7,909 nt of DNA from Verrucomicrobiota bacterium (GCA_023430825.1 JAEYYL010000421.1:1-7909), one strand, 5' to 3'; shown: positions 1-6,791, numbered from the stretch's first letter. Numbers and translations: made by a program. The notes: a model not told the origin generated them from the sequence alone.

Positions 1-708
1 ACGCAAATCCACCGCCGCGTGCGTCGCCGGCGGCGCCGCGCGCAGGTGCGCCTCGAGCGCGCGCCACGCCCGGGTCACGCGGGCATCCGGCGCGGTCGCA
101 GCGGGAGAAACGGTTTGCATGGCTTGGTTGAAGTCCGTGCGGAAATCGCCCGGGCGGAAGTCGATCACGGTGATTCCCGTGCCCGCCGTTTCAACGATTA
201 AACTTTCGCTGAACGCGCTCAGCGCCGCCTTCGCGACATTGTAGCCGCTCATGAACGGCAGCGGGAATTCGACCGCCAGCGAGGCGACGTTGACCAGACA
301 CCCTCGTCCGCGCTCGCGCATGCCGCGCAGCGCACCGTGCGCGACCCGCAGCGTCGCCGCGATCATCGCGTCGAGCTGACGCTGCCACACCGCGAAATCC
401 GTGGCCGCGAATTCGCCGAACACACCGTAGCCCGCGTTGTTGATCACGAGATCGAACGCCCCGCCCGCCGCCCGCGCCGCCCGCATCAGCGCCGTCTCCG
501 CCGCCACCGGGTCGCCGAGATCGAGCACCACCGGCGTGAACAGCGCCGGATAACGCGTCGCCAGGTCCGTCAGCCGCGCCGCATCCCGCGCCGTCCCCCA
601 CACGCGCACGCCTTCGGCGAGCAGCATTTCGGCGAACGCCCGCCCGAGCCCCGCGCTCGCACCAGTGACGAAGGCCGTCGGATAACGTTCAGCGAGTCGG
701 GCGGGCAT
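1..708 (-). CDS. Short-chain dehydrogenase/reductase (SDR), 3' end beyond the window
   Basis: The frame reads open from the ATG at 708 to the window edge, giving 236 residues with no stop, so the C-terminus is missing. It is a classical SDR. The Rossmann cofactor motif TGASAGLG is at residues 15-22, Asp63 follows the third strand, NNAG is at 90-93, the catalytic Ser is at about 143, and the YNVAK catalytic pair is Tyr156/Lys160. PGDFRTDF (186-193) is the usual post-catalytic loop. Arg41 after the second strand suggests a preference for NADPH (inference). It starts 42 bases after the ketosynthase stop on the same strand, so co-transcription is likely and a 3-ketoacyl-ACP reductase role is plausible. 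The sequence is not distinctly FabG-like, and a general SDR acting on another substrate is possible. The family call is firm; the substrate is unknown. Confidence 0.88.
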   Translation of the reverse strand, partial: MPARLAERYPTAFVTGASAGLGRAFAEMLLAEGVRVWGTARDAARLTDLATRYPALFTPVVLDLGDPVAAETALMRAARAAGGAFDLVINNAGYGVFGEFAATDFAVWQRQLDAMIAATLRVAHGALRGMRERGRGCLVNVASLAVEFPLPFMSGYNVAKAALSAFSESLIVETAGTGITVIDFRPGDFRTDFNQAMQTVSPAATAPDARVTRAWRALEAHLRAAPPATHAAVDLR

Positions 709-750
709 CGCGGAAGCGGAGCGCGAAAAACGAAGCGGCGGGAGCTGCGT

Positions 751-2010
751 TCACGGTTGCTTGAACAGCAGCGCGACGTTCGCACCGCCGAAGCCGCTGC
801 TGTTTTTCATGACGATCCGCGGCGCCGTGTTCTCCGTTTGCCGCAGGATGCGCAGGCCTTCGCACTCCGGATCGATGCGCGAGATGTTCGCCGATCCCGG
901 CGTGAAACCTTCGCGCATCGCCAGCGCGCAAAACGCGCTCTCCATCGCGCCCGCGAGCGAGAGCCCATGCCCGGTCAGCGCCTTCGTGCTGCTCACCGCG
1001 ACGCGCGGCGCGTGCTCCTTGAACACCGCGCGCAACGCCCGCGCTTCCGACACGTCGCCGATGATCGTCGAGGTCGCGTGCGCATTGACGTAGTCGACCT
1101 GCTCCGGCTGCACGCCGCTCGCCTGCAACGCCCGCGTCATCGCCGCCGCCGAGCCATTGCCTTCGGGATGCGAAATGGCGACGTTGTAGCCGTCCGACGC
1201 CTGCCCCCACCCCAGCACTTCGCAATACGGCGTCACACCGCGACGCGTCACTTCGTCCTCGGTTTCCAGCACCAGCACCACGCCACCTCCCGTGCCCACA
1301 AAGCCGTCGCGCGCGGCGTCGAATGGGCGCGACGCGAGATTCGGATCGGCCTGCAGCGAAAGCGTGCGCATGCCCGCAAACGGCAGGATCGCGTCCGTGT
1401 TACCGTCCTCCGCGCCGACGACGAACATGCGTTTTTGCCGTCCAAGTGCGAGATCGTCGAAGGCGTAGCCGAGCGCATGCGCCGACGACGCGCAGGCCGA
1501 CGAGAAGCCGCACGACGAACCGAGAATCTTGAACGCGGCGACCAGGTTGAAATTCAACGTGCCGACGATCGACGCGACGATGCCGAGCGGCGAACACCGC
1601 ATCACGCCGTGTTTCACCAGCCGGTCGTGATGGTAATTGGTCAGAAACGGCGAACCGCCCGACGCCGCGTAGAGTCCCGTGTCCGGATTGGAGATATCCG
1701 CATCCGTCAGCCGCGCATCCTCGATCGCCTGCACCATCGCGCAATGCGCGAACAAGCCGTTCGGCGCCATCGTGCGCAGCAGCTCGCGCTTGATCTTGTA
1801 GCGCGACGGAAACGTCCAGTCCTCCTGATCCGTCGAGTCTGTCGTGAACTCCTTCACCGTCCCGACGACCTTGCACGGGATGTCCGGCTTCTGGAACGGG
1901 GGAAACAACTCCAATCCGTGGCGCAGTTCGCGCAGGTTCTTCGTAACCGAAGCGGCGTCGTTGCCGATGCTTGTGATAAAACCCAGTCCAGTGATGAAAA
2001 TCCGAGGCAT
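751..2010 (-). CDS. Beta-ketoacyl-ACP synthase (FabB/FabF-like, KAS I/II type)
   Basis: The product is a 419-residue thiolase-fold condensing enzyme. By family it carries out decarboxylative Claisen condensation of malonyl-ACP with an enzyme-bound acyl chain. The nucleophile Cys173 lies in SSACASSAHALG, very like the FabB active site. The two catalytic histidines are His311 (NAHATSTIIGD) and His348, and Lys343 is also present (STKALTGHGL). The C-terminal NSSGFGGAN glycine motif is at 403-411. Length is normal. The usual NAHGTST glycine is Ala312 here, a mild deviation. I chose the ATG at 2010 because MPRIFITGLG aligns with the family N-terminus; a TTG seven codons upstream (2031) is an alternative. 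No Shine-Dalgarno sequence precedes either. It lies between the ACP-dehydratase gene (169-base gap) and the SDR gene (42-base gap). I see no acyltransferase domain and no partner chain-length-factor gene. Whether it serves ordinary fatty acids or a specialised chain cannot be read from the sequence. Confidence 0.93.
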   Translation of the reverse strand: MPRIFITGLGFITSIGNDAASVTKNLRELRHGLELFPPFQKPDIPCKVVGTVKEFTTDSTDQEDWTFPSRYKIKRELLRTMAPNGLFAHCAMVQAIEDARLTDADISNPDTGLYAASGGSPFLTNYHHDRLVKHGVMRCSPLGIVASIVGTLNFNLVAAFKILGSSCGFSSACASSAHALGYAFDDLALGRQKRMFVVGAEDGNTDAILPFAGMRTLSLQADPNLASRPFDAARDGFVGTGGGVVLVLETEDEVTRRGVTPYCEVLGWGQASDGYNVAISHPEGNGSAAAMTRALQASGVQPEQVDYVNAHATSTIIGDVSEARALRAVFKEHAPRVAVSSTKALTGHGLSLAGAMESAFCALAMREGFTPGSANISRIDPECEGLRILRQTENTAPRIVMKNSSGFGGANVALLFKQP

Positions 2011-2179
2011 AAGGAGGCGGCACGAAAACAAGCGGGATGGCGTCAGCCAGCCCGCGCGCAGACGGAAATATCAAGCCCGCAACTCCGCGTGGGTCAACGC
2101 GCGAGGCACGGAGTTTTGCCCGGCGTCGGTTCTCGCGATCCCGGCGCGGCTCGCCCCGTCGGTTTGCCTGCTCGGCTTC
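2011..2179. other. Intergenic spacer with a stem-loop (2081-2115)
   Basis: This 169-base gap separates the ACP-dehydratase stop from the ketosynthase start. The left arm AACTCCG (2081-2087) and right arm CGGAGTT (2109-2115) form a 7-bp perfect stem around a 21-base loop. On the plus strand the stem runs into a short T run, but no gene ends there on that strand. On the minus strand no U-tract follows, so it is not a convincing terminator for the ACP-dehydratase gene. It could be an mRNA processing or attenuation element, or chance. I find no clear -35/-10 pair, and no small gene is evident. Confidence 0.3.
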
Positions 2180-3163
2180 TCAGGCGCTCACCGCCGCCTG
2201 GAGTGGCGGAGGCGAGTCGGGCGAGGACGACGGTTTCGCGGTCAAGACGCTGGCCGGCGCGCTCACCGGGGTCGGCGCCGCCACCACGTCGGCATAGCCG
2301 AAGGTCAGCGTGATTTCCTCGGCAATCGCCGCTTTTTCCTGACCGACCCGAATCGCGCCCTCGAACGTCGCGAGCGGCATTTTCATCCGCTTCGGCTTGA
2401 TCGACAGCGTCAGGGTATCGCCGGGTTTGCAGACGCGATGCGCCCGCACGCCTTCGCAACCCGTGAAGAAAATCGTCTGCGGATTCACGACCTTGCCCGG
2501 CTCCACCGCCATCCCTTCGATCAGGAAAAGCACCGCCAGCTGACCGAGCGCCTCGAGCATGATCGAAGCGGGCAATACCGGGTTGTCCTTGAAATGACCT
2601 TGCAGGAAGAACTCCTGCCCGCTGATCCGATACTTGCCATTCGCGCCGCTCGAACTCACCGACGCCTCATTCAGGAAAAGGAATGGCGGCTGGATCGGCA
2701 TCACCGCCCCGATGTGCTCGATCGGGAGAAACTTGGTCGGCTTCGGCAACGGCAGATCGCGAATCTTGCAATCGATGAAGGTCTTCACGTCGCCCACCGT
2801 GCGCAAGTTGCGCAGCTCGTCGTTGTTGATCGACAACTGAAGGACGTCCTCCACCAGGATCACGATCTCCATCATCGTCAGCGAATCGATGCCGAGATCC
2901 TCGATAAGCCGCAGATCGTCGTCCGCATCCTTCAATTTCACGCGCAGATCCGGTTCGACGAATCGCTCGATCACGCCGATCACCACGGCCGGGACATGCT
3001 CGGGATTTCCGGTCTTCCGGAACTGCACCGCCGCCTCGAACGTGGAGGGCGAACAGCGTTTCAACGCCTCGCGAAGAGCGGCTTCGTCCTCCGGCGCAAA
3101 GGGCTTTGCGAGAACTGGAAACGGCTTATTTGTTCCCGGGCTTTGAGAGTGTGCTTCGGACAT
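2180..3163 (-). CDS. Acyl carrier protein fused to a FabZ-like 3-hydroxyacyl-ACP dehydratase
   Basis: This 327-residue protein has two recognisable domains. Residues about 57-135 are an acyl carrier domain with the phosphopantetheine-attachment serine Ser94 in EDLGIDSLTMMEI. Residues about 145-290 are a single hotdog dehydratase. His190 (FFLQGHF) and Glu204 (MLEALGQ) are 14 residues apart, the spacing of the FabZ catalytic His/Glu pair, and the NPVLP turn lies between them. Glu rather than Asp favours FabZ over FabA-type isomerase chemistry. Residues 1-55 precede the carrier domain and match no domain I can name. Residues 293-327 form a Pro/Ala/Ser-rich tail, probably disordered. FabZ is usually about 150 residues and ACP about 80, so this is a real fusion in one uninterrupted frame. 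It would hold the growing acyl chain and dehydrate the 3-hydroxy intermediate in cis or in trans, working with the downstream ketosynthase and SDR. The ATG at 3163 is the first good start; no Shine-Dalgarno sequence is visible. Confidence 0.92.
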   Translation of the reverse strand: MSEAHSQSPGTNKPFPVLAKPFAPEDEAALREALKRCSPSTFEAAVQFRKTGNPEHVPAVVIGVIERFVEPDLRVKLKDADDDLRLIEDLGIDSLTMMEIVILVEDVLQLSINNDELRNLRTVGDVKTFIDCKIRDLPLPKPTKFLPIEHIGAVMPIQPPFLFLNEASVSSSGANGKYRISGQEFFLQGHFKDNPVLPASIMLEALGQLAVLFLIEGMAVEPGKVVNPQTIFFTGCEGVRAHRVCKPGDTLTLSIKPKRMKMPLATFEGAIRVGQEKAAIAEEITLTFGYADVVAAPTPVSAPASVLTAKPSSSPDSPPPLQAAVSA

Positions 3164-3366
3164 TTGAAACGGCGGAGGGTTGTTCTGGGAGGCTGAAATG
3201 TAAACCCCTATTTCCTCTCGGATCAGTTACGGAATCGGGCAGCGCCTGGAAGAAAAGCAGGTGTCGGGCCAGCGAGGCGCGAGCCGCTTGCGAGTTGACC
3301 GTCCTCCAAATCGCTTGTTCCTTGGCCGATCCGTGGCGCTCGCCGACCACGTTCACGCTCACGCAC
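3164..3366. promoter_or_regulatory. Divergent intergenic region between the ACP-dehydratase and glycosyltransferase genes
   Basis: This 203-base spacer lies between two divergent start codons and must carry both promoters if the two sets are transcribed independently. It includes a patch at about 3197-3235 with less GC than its surroundings. The best rightward match is TTGACC at 3295-3300 with a weak TTCCTT 17 bases on. Leftward, TTTACA is present near 3199-3204 on the minus strand but has no good -10 partner. I see no clear operator palindrome. The promoter role is inferred from gene orientation, not from a strong motif. Confidence 0.4.
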
Positions 3367-4527
3367 ATGTGCGCTTCGCCCTCCGACGCCGCTCCGCCTC
3401 CCGTCTATCTCATCACGCACGAATTTTATCCGCGGCGCGGCGGCATCGCGACGTTTGCCGAGGAGATTGCCCGCGCCACCAGTGAACTCGGCTACAACCT
3501 CGAGGTCTGGGCGCAGTCCGCCGCCACCGGCGCTGCCGAGAAGCCCTGGCCCTTCCGCCTCAAGCGTCTGCCGCTCAAAGGCACCCACGACTTCTGGTGC
3601 CAGCTGCGTCTCGCCATCCAGGTTGTCCGCGCCCGCCGCAAGCTCCGCCACGCCATCGTTTATCTCCCCGAACCCGGGCCGATGCTGACGATGATGCTGC
3701 TCCAGTTTTTTCACGCTTTCCGCCCGGGCCGGCTGATTCTCACCTTTCACGGTTCCGAAATCCTCAATTTCGCCCGCAGCCCGTGGCGCCGCGCCCTCGC
3801 CCGCCGGTTGATCCGCCATGCGACGCGCGTCACCACGCTCACCCGTTACACCCGACAGCTGTTGCTCGAGCACTTCCCCGAAGCTGCGCCCAAAATCTCC
3901 CTGACCCCCGGCGCGCTCCGCACCGACTTCGCCCTCGTGCCACCCCGCCACACGGCGCCGTCCGACAAAATCATCGTGCTCACCGTAGGTCGGCTGCACC
4001 CGCGCAAAGGCCAGCTCCTCACGCTGAAGGCGCTGCAATCGCTTTCGCCCGAAGCCCGCGCCCGCATCGAATACTGGATCGTGGGCGGACAAAGCAAAAA
4101 CAACTACGAGGCCAGCCTCCGCACCGTCGCCGCCCGCCGCCCCGATCTCGTCGTGCGCTTTCTGGGCAACCTGCCCGACGACGAACTTTCCGACGTTTAC
4201 GAACGTGCCGACATCTTCGCGATGACGAGCGTCAACCACGGCAACAGCATCGAGGGCTTCGGACTGGTTTACCTCGAAGCCTCCGCCCACGGCCTGCCGA
4301 TCGTCGCCCACGACGTCGGCGGCGTATCCGAAGCGGTGATTCACGACGTCACCGGCTTGCTCATTCCCCCCGACCGCCCCGCGCAGCTCGCCGCCGCCTT
4401 CGAACAGCTCGTGTTCGACGCCGCGCTCCGCCAGCGGCTCGGTCAGGCCGGCCGCACTTGGTCCACGCAAAATTCCTGGCGCGAATCCGCCGAAGCGCTT
4501 TTCCGCCCCGCCGAAACTCTCGCATGA
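3367..4527 (+). CDS. GT-B glycosyltransferase, GT4-like family
   Basis: The 386-residue product is typical in length for a GT4 retaining glycosyltransferase, which moves a sugar from a nucleotide-sugar donor to a lipid or saccharide at the cytoplasmic membrane face. The N-terminal acceptor domain begins with VYLITHEFYPRRGGIATF, whose GG loop (25-26) is the expected glycine-rich segment. FHGSEIL (128-133) is the usual mid-domain motif. The donor domain shows VGRLHPRKG (207-215, Arg209 and Lys214) and the E-x7-E signature Glu296/Glu304 in EGFGLVYLEASAHGLP, followed by the HDVGG loop. There is no signal peptide or membrane span. The frame extends upstream to 3106 but would overlap the divergent gene; the ATG at 3367 places the first beta strand correctly. 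It overlaps the thioesterase gene by 4 bases (ATGA), implying translational coupling. Donor and acceptor are unknown. PimB-like mannosyltransferases share these motifs, but that does not fix the sugar. Confidence 0.92.
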   Translation: MCASPSDAAPPPVYLITHEFYPRRGGIATFAEEIARATSELGYNLEVWAQSAATGAAEKPWPFRLKRLPLKGTHDFWCQLRLAIQVVRARRKLRHAIVYLPEPGPMLTMMLLQFFHAFRPGRLILTFHGSEILNFARSPWRRALARRLIRHATRVTTLTRYTRQLLLEHFPEAAPKISLTPGALRTDFALVPPRHTAPSDKIIVLTVGRLHPRKGQLLTLKALQSLSPEARARIEYWIVGGQSKNNYEASLRTVAARRPDLVVRFLGNLPDDELSDVYERADIFAMTSVNHGNSIEGFGLVYLEASAHGLPIVAHDVGGVSEAVIHDVTGLLIPPDRPAQLAAAFEQLVFDAALRQRLGQAGRTWSTQNSWRESAEALFRPAETLA

Positions 4528-4925
4528 TCCAATCCCGCGCCACCGTCACGGTCCGCTACGCCGAAACCGACATGATGGGCATCGTTTACCACGCGAATTA
4601 CCTCCCGTGGTTCGAAGTCGCCCGCACGCAGTTGCTCCGCGAACAGGGCTTTCCCTACCGCCAGCTCGAAGCCGACGGCTATCGCATTCCCGTGCTGGAG
4701 GTCTCCGCAAAATACCGCCGTCCCGCACTCTACGACGACACGCTCACCATCGTCGCCACGATCCGCGAAAAACCCCTTCTGCGCATCCGCATCGATTACG
4801 AAGTTTATCGCGGCGAGGACCTGCTCGCCACCGGCCAGTCCGCACACGCGTTCTGCGATCTGCGCGGCCAGCCGACGCGTCCGCCCGCCGCCTTCGCCGC
4901 GCGGATGAACGAGCTGTTTGTTTAG
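4524..4925 (+). CDS. Acyl-CoA thioesterase, YbgC/4-hydroxybenzoyl-CoA thioesterase-like hotdog protein
   Basis: This 133-residue single hotdog domain is a normal length for the family. The N-terminal signature VRYAETDMMGIVYHANYL (10-27) contains the catalytic Asp16 and the following His23, and WFEVARTQLLREQG continues the central helix. By family it hydrolyses acyl-CoA or possibly acyl-ACP thioesters in the cytoplasm. YbgC itself sits with tol-pal genes in Proteobacteria, but none is present here, so I give no symbol. The ATG at 4524 overlaps the glycosyltransferase stop as ATGA, so the two are very likely one transcript. Related thioesterases occur in aryl-polyene and flexirubin loci, which fits the nearby ketosynthase and carrier genes. 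A general housekeeping thioesterase is equally possible. Confidence 0.9.
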   Translation: MIQSRATVTVRYAETDMMGIVYHANYLPWFEVARTQLLREQGFPYRQLEADGYRIPVLEVSAKYRRPALYDDTLTIVATIREKPLLRIRIDYEVYRGEDLLATGQSAHAFCDLRGQPTRPPAAFAARMNELFV

Positions 4926-4946
4926 GAACCTCGCCGGACGCCTGCA

Positions 4947-5005
4947 CGTAGCCCGGTCAACCTGACCGTGTTTGGACTGCCGTAGAGCCGCAGTCGGATT
5001 GACCG
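4947..5005. repeat. Compound palindromic repeat overlapping the queG 3' end
   Basis: Two imperfect direct copies start with CGTAG (4947 and 4981) and both end in TGACCG (4968 and 5005). CGGTCA/TGACCG pair across three bases (4954-4968). GACTGC/GCAGTC pair across nine bases (4975-4995). The outer arms CGGTCAA (4954-4960) and TTGACCG (4999-5005) can also pair, enclosing the inner stem. This looks like a REP-type palindromic doublet. It lies where the plus-strand thioesterase gene and the minus-strand queG converge, and it contains the queG stop codon. Its genomic copy number cannot be known from one window. Confidence 0.6.
4954..4968. terminator. Possible bidirectional hairpin terminator between convergent genes
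   Basis: A perfect 6-bp stem (CGGTCA/TGACCG) with an ACC loop lies 28 bases after the thioesterase stop and over the queG stop. It is followed on the plus strand only by TGTTTGG, not a good U-tract. The role rests on position between convergent genes. Confidence 0.35.
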
Positions 5006-6162
5006 CCCTCCTCCGCCGCATACTCCGCCAGCACCTCCGGCGCGTCCTCCGCCGCGCGCGCGTCCGCCAGCAGCGCCGCCGCCCGCGTCGCGCCCGCCAC
5101 GCGAAACACCGCCCACACCGCATGCGCCCGCACCAGCGCGTGCGCGTGTCGCGCGAGCCCCACCAGCCGCGGCAACACGCCCTCGTCGCGCGCATTGCCC
5201 GCCACCACGCACGCGTTGCGCAACAACCCCGCCAGCTTCACCCGCTTGATCGGCGTCTTTCGAAATGTCTCCGCGAAGCTCTCCGGCGTCAGCGCGAGCA
5301 CCTCCGCCAGCGTCAACCCCGCCAGCTCGCCCCGCCCCACCAGCAGCATCGCGCGCCCCTGCCGCGCAAACCGATTCCACGGACACACCTCGAGGCACAC
5401 GTCGCACCCGTAAATCCGCGAGCCCACGCCCGCCCGCAGCTCGCGCGGGATCGCGCCCTTGTTCTCAATCGTTTGATACGACACGCACCGCCGCGCATCC
5501 ACCACGCCCGGGCTCACGATCGCGTCCGTCGGACACGCCTCGATGCACCGCGTGCATTTCCCGCACAACAGTCCCACCGCGCCCGCGCCTGCCTCCGCAA
5601 ACCGGTTCTTCACCGGCTCGTCCGGCGCGAGCGGCACCCGACTCAAGATCGCCGACAAAAACAGCCAGTTCCCCTGCGTCCGCGAAATCAGCATCGCGTT
5701 CTTCCCGATGAAACCCACGCCCGCCCGCGCCGCCCAGCTCCGCTCCAGCACCGGCCCCGTATCCACATAGTAACGATAATCCTCGCTCGTGATCCCGTAG
5801 AGCTCCTCCAGCACCTTCCCGCCCGCCACGAGCGCGGGCTTCATCGTGTCATGATAATCCTGATACAGCGCGTAGCGCGCCCAGCGCGGCTTCGCCGCCG
5901 CTTCCTCCGCCGCGACCGGACGATCCGCCGAGTAACTCACGCCGAGCAAAATGATCGATCGCACGCCCGGCAGCACGCGCTCCGGATCGAGCCGCTTGTC
6001 CACCGTCCGCTCCATCCATGCCATCTCGCCGTGCATCCCCGCCGCCAGCCACGCGCGCAAGTTTTCCCCCGTCAGTTCGCCACCCGTCGCCGCGAACCGC
6101 ACGTCGTCGAACCCCAGCCCGAACAACCGCCCGCGCAACGCCTCCTGCCGCGCGTCGCTCAT
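4957..6162 (-). CDS. queG: Epoxyqueuosine reductase QueG
   Basis: QueG catalyses the last step of queuosine synthesis, reducing epoxyqueuosine in the tRNA anticodon with cobalamin and two 4Fe-4S clusters. The 401-residue product has the N-terminal cobalamin-binding region with YVDTGPVLERSWAARAGVGFIGKN (Asp134 is the proposed proton donor), shown here by its start YVDTGP at 132-137. The ferredoxin-like segment has CGKCTRCIEACP (Cys200, 203, 206, 210), Cys226 in RRCVSYQTIE, and CDVCLEVCPWN (Cys253, 256, 260), which together supply the cluster ligands. A C-terminal HEAT-like helical region covers about 310-385. The last 15 or so residues (from 387, GQSDCGSTA onward) are encoded by a palindromic repeat and do not look like native QueG. 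The ATG at 6162 overlaps the aroK stop as ATGA and places the N-terminus as expected. The frame stays open upstream through aroK, but that part looks like GC-driven shadow sequence. Confidence 0.95.
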   Translation of the reverse strand: MSDARQEALRGRLFGLGFDDVRFAATGGELTGENLRAWLAAGMHGEMAWMERTVDKRLDPERVLPGVRSIILLGVSYSADRPVAAEEAAAKPRWARYALYQDYHDTMKPALVAGGKVLEELYGITSEDYRYYVDTGPVLERSWAARAGVGFIGKNAMLISRTQGNWLFLSAILSRVPLAPDEPVKNRFAEAGAGAVGLLCGKCTRCIEACPTDAIVSPGVVDARRCVSYQTIENKGAIPRELRAGVGSRIYGCDVCLEVCPWNRFARQGRAMLLVGRGELAGLTLAEVLALTPESFAETFRKTPIKRVKLAGLLRNACVVAGNARDEGVLPRLVGLARHAHALVRAHAVWAVFRVAGATRAAALLADARAAEDAPEVLAEYAAEEGGQSDCGSTAVQTRSG

Positions 6163-6704
6163 CGCTGGGTCCGCACGAAATCCGCCGCTTCCCGCCGCCA
6201 CGCGCGAATCACGTGCGACACGATGTCGTTCAACGGCCGCGCATCCGTCAGGATCACCGTGCCCGCCCGCTTGTAGATCGGTTCGCGCACCGCATACAGC
6301 GCGCGCACCTGCGCATCCGGATCCTCCACGTTCAACAGCGGCCGGTGCCGGTGCCGCGCCGTCCGCGCCAGGATCGTCTCGATCGACGCATGCAAACAAA
6401 TCACCACGCCGCGGGCCTGCAGCGCCGCTAGCATCCCGGATTGCACGACAAGCCCGCCGCCGCACGACACCACCGCGCGCGTCGCCTGATGGCCGCCTTC
6501 GATATACGCGCGCTCCATCGCGCGAAACGCCGCTTCTCCCTCCGTCGCGAAAATGTCCGCAATCGTCCGCCCCTGCATCCGCTCGATCTCCTGGTCGCTG
6601 TCCAGCAGCGCAAACTCCAGCCGTTGGGCCACGGCGCGACCGATCGTGGTTTTGCCCGTGCCCATGAATCCGACCAGGTAAAGATTGACGTCCGTCGCGT
6701 GCAT
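6159..6704 (-). CDS. aroK: Shikimate kinase
   Basis: The 181-residue P-loop kinase phosphorylates shikimate at the 3-hydroxyl with ATP, the fifth step of chorismate and aromatic amino acid synthesis in the cytoplasm. The Walker A motif GFMGTGKT is at 12-19. LLDSDQEIE (33-41) holds the Asp35/Asp37 pair for Mg and shikimate. Arg61 (EAAFR) and the GGG motif at 82-84 complete the shikimate pocket. RHRPLL (119-124) is the lid with its conserved arginine. Length is typical. I chose the ATG at 6704 because it sits seven codons before the first beta strand; a GTG at 6770 in frame gives a basic extension unlike the family. The purine-rich run at 6723-6733 is 18 bases upstream, too far to be an ideal ribosome site for this start. 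The stop overlaps the queG start (ATGA), so queG translation is likely coupled to aroK. aroL is the paralogous name and cannot be excluded. Confidence 0.94.
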   Translation of the reverse strand: MHATDVNLYLVGFMGTGKTTIGRAVAQRLEFALLDSDQEIERMQGRTIADIFATEGEAAFRAMERAYIEGGHQATRAVVSCGGGLVVQSGMLAALQARGVVICLHASIETILARTARHRHRPLLNVEDPDAQVRALYAVREPIYKRAGTVILTDARPLNDIVSHVIRAWRREAADFVRTQR

Positions 6705-6791
6705 CGACGCCGAGAAGCATCGCCCTCCCCTCCGCCTTGCCAATCGCGAAAAAATTAGCCGCGCCCGCACGCTCGTGTTTCACTTCATCGC
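6705..6791. promoter_or_regulatory. Divergent intergenic region between aroK and the threonine aldolase gene
   Basis: This 87-base gap separates two divergent start codons. It contains the window's clearest A/T run, AAAAAATTA at 6749-6757, which reads TAATTT on the minus strand and could be the aroK -10 box; no matching -35 is seen 17 bases further up. The minus strand also has a purine-rich Shine-Dalgarno-like run at 6733-6723. Nothing resembling a Shine-Dalgarno sequence precedes the aldolase start. Confidence 0.4.

Noticed and set aside
337..2313. A 658-codon open frame on the plus strand across the SDR and ketosynthase genes
   Set aside because: It is antisense to two clear enzymes, extremely rich in Arg, and shows no domain; this is typical of high-GC DNA.
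1844..3196. A 450-codon plus-strand frame opposite the ACP-dehydratase gene
   Set aside because: Arg/His-rich shadow of a gene with intact catalytic motifs on the other strand.
3106..3366. Upstream extension of the glycosyltransferase
   Set aside because: It would overlap the divergent ACP-dehydratase start, adds no family-like sequence, and the ATG at 3367 fits the GT4 N-terminus.
3223..4470. A 415-codon minus-strand frame opposite the glycosyltransferase
   Set aside because: Low-complexity Gly/Ala/Glu/Val composition and no motif; the plus-strand gene explains the region.
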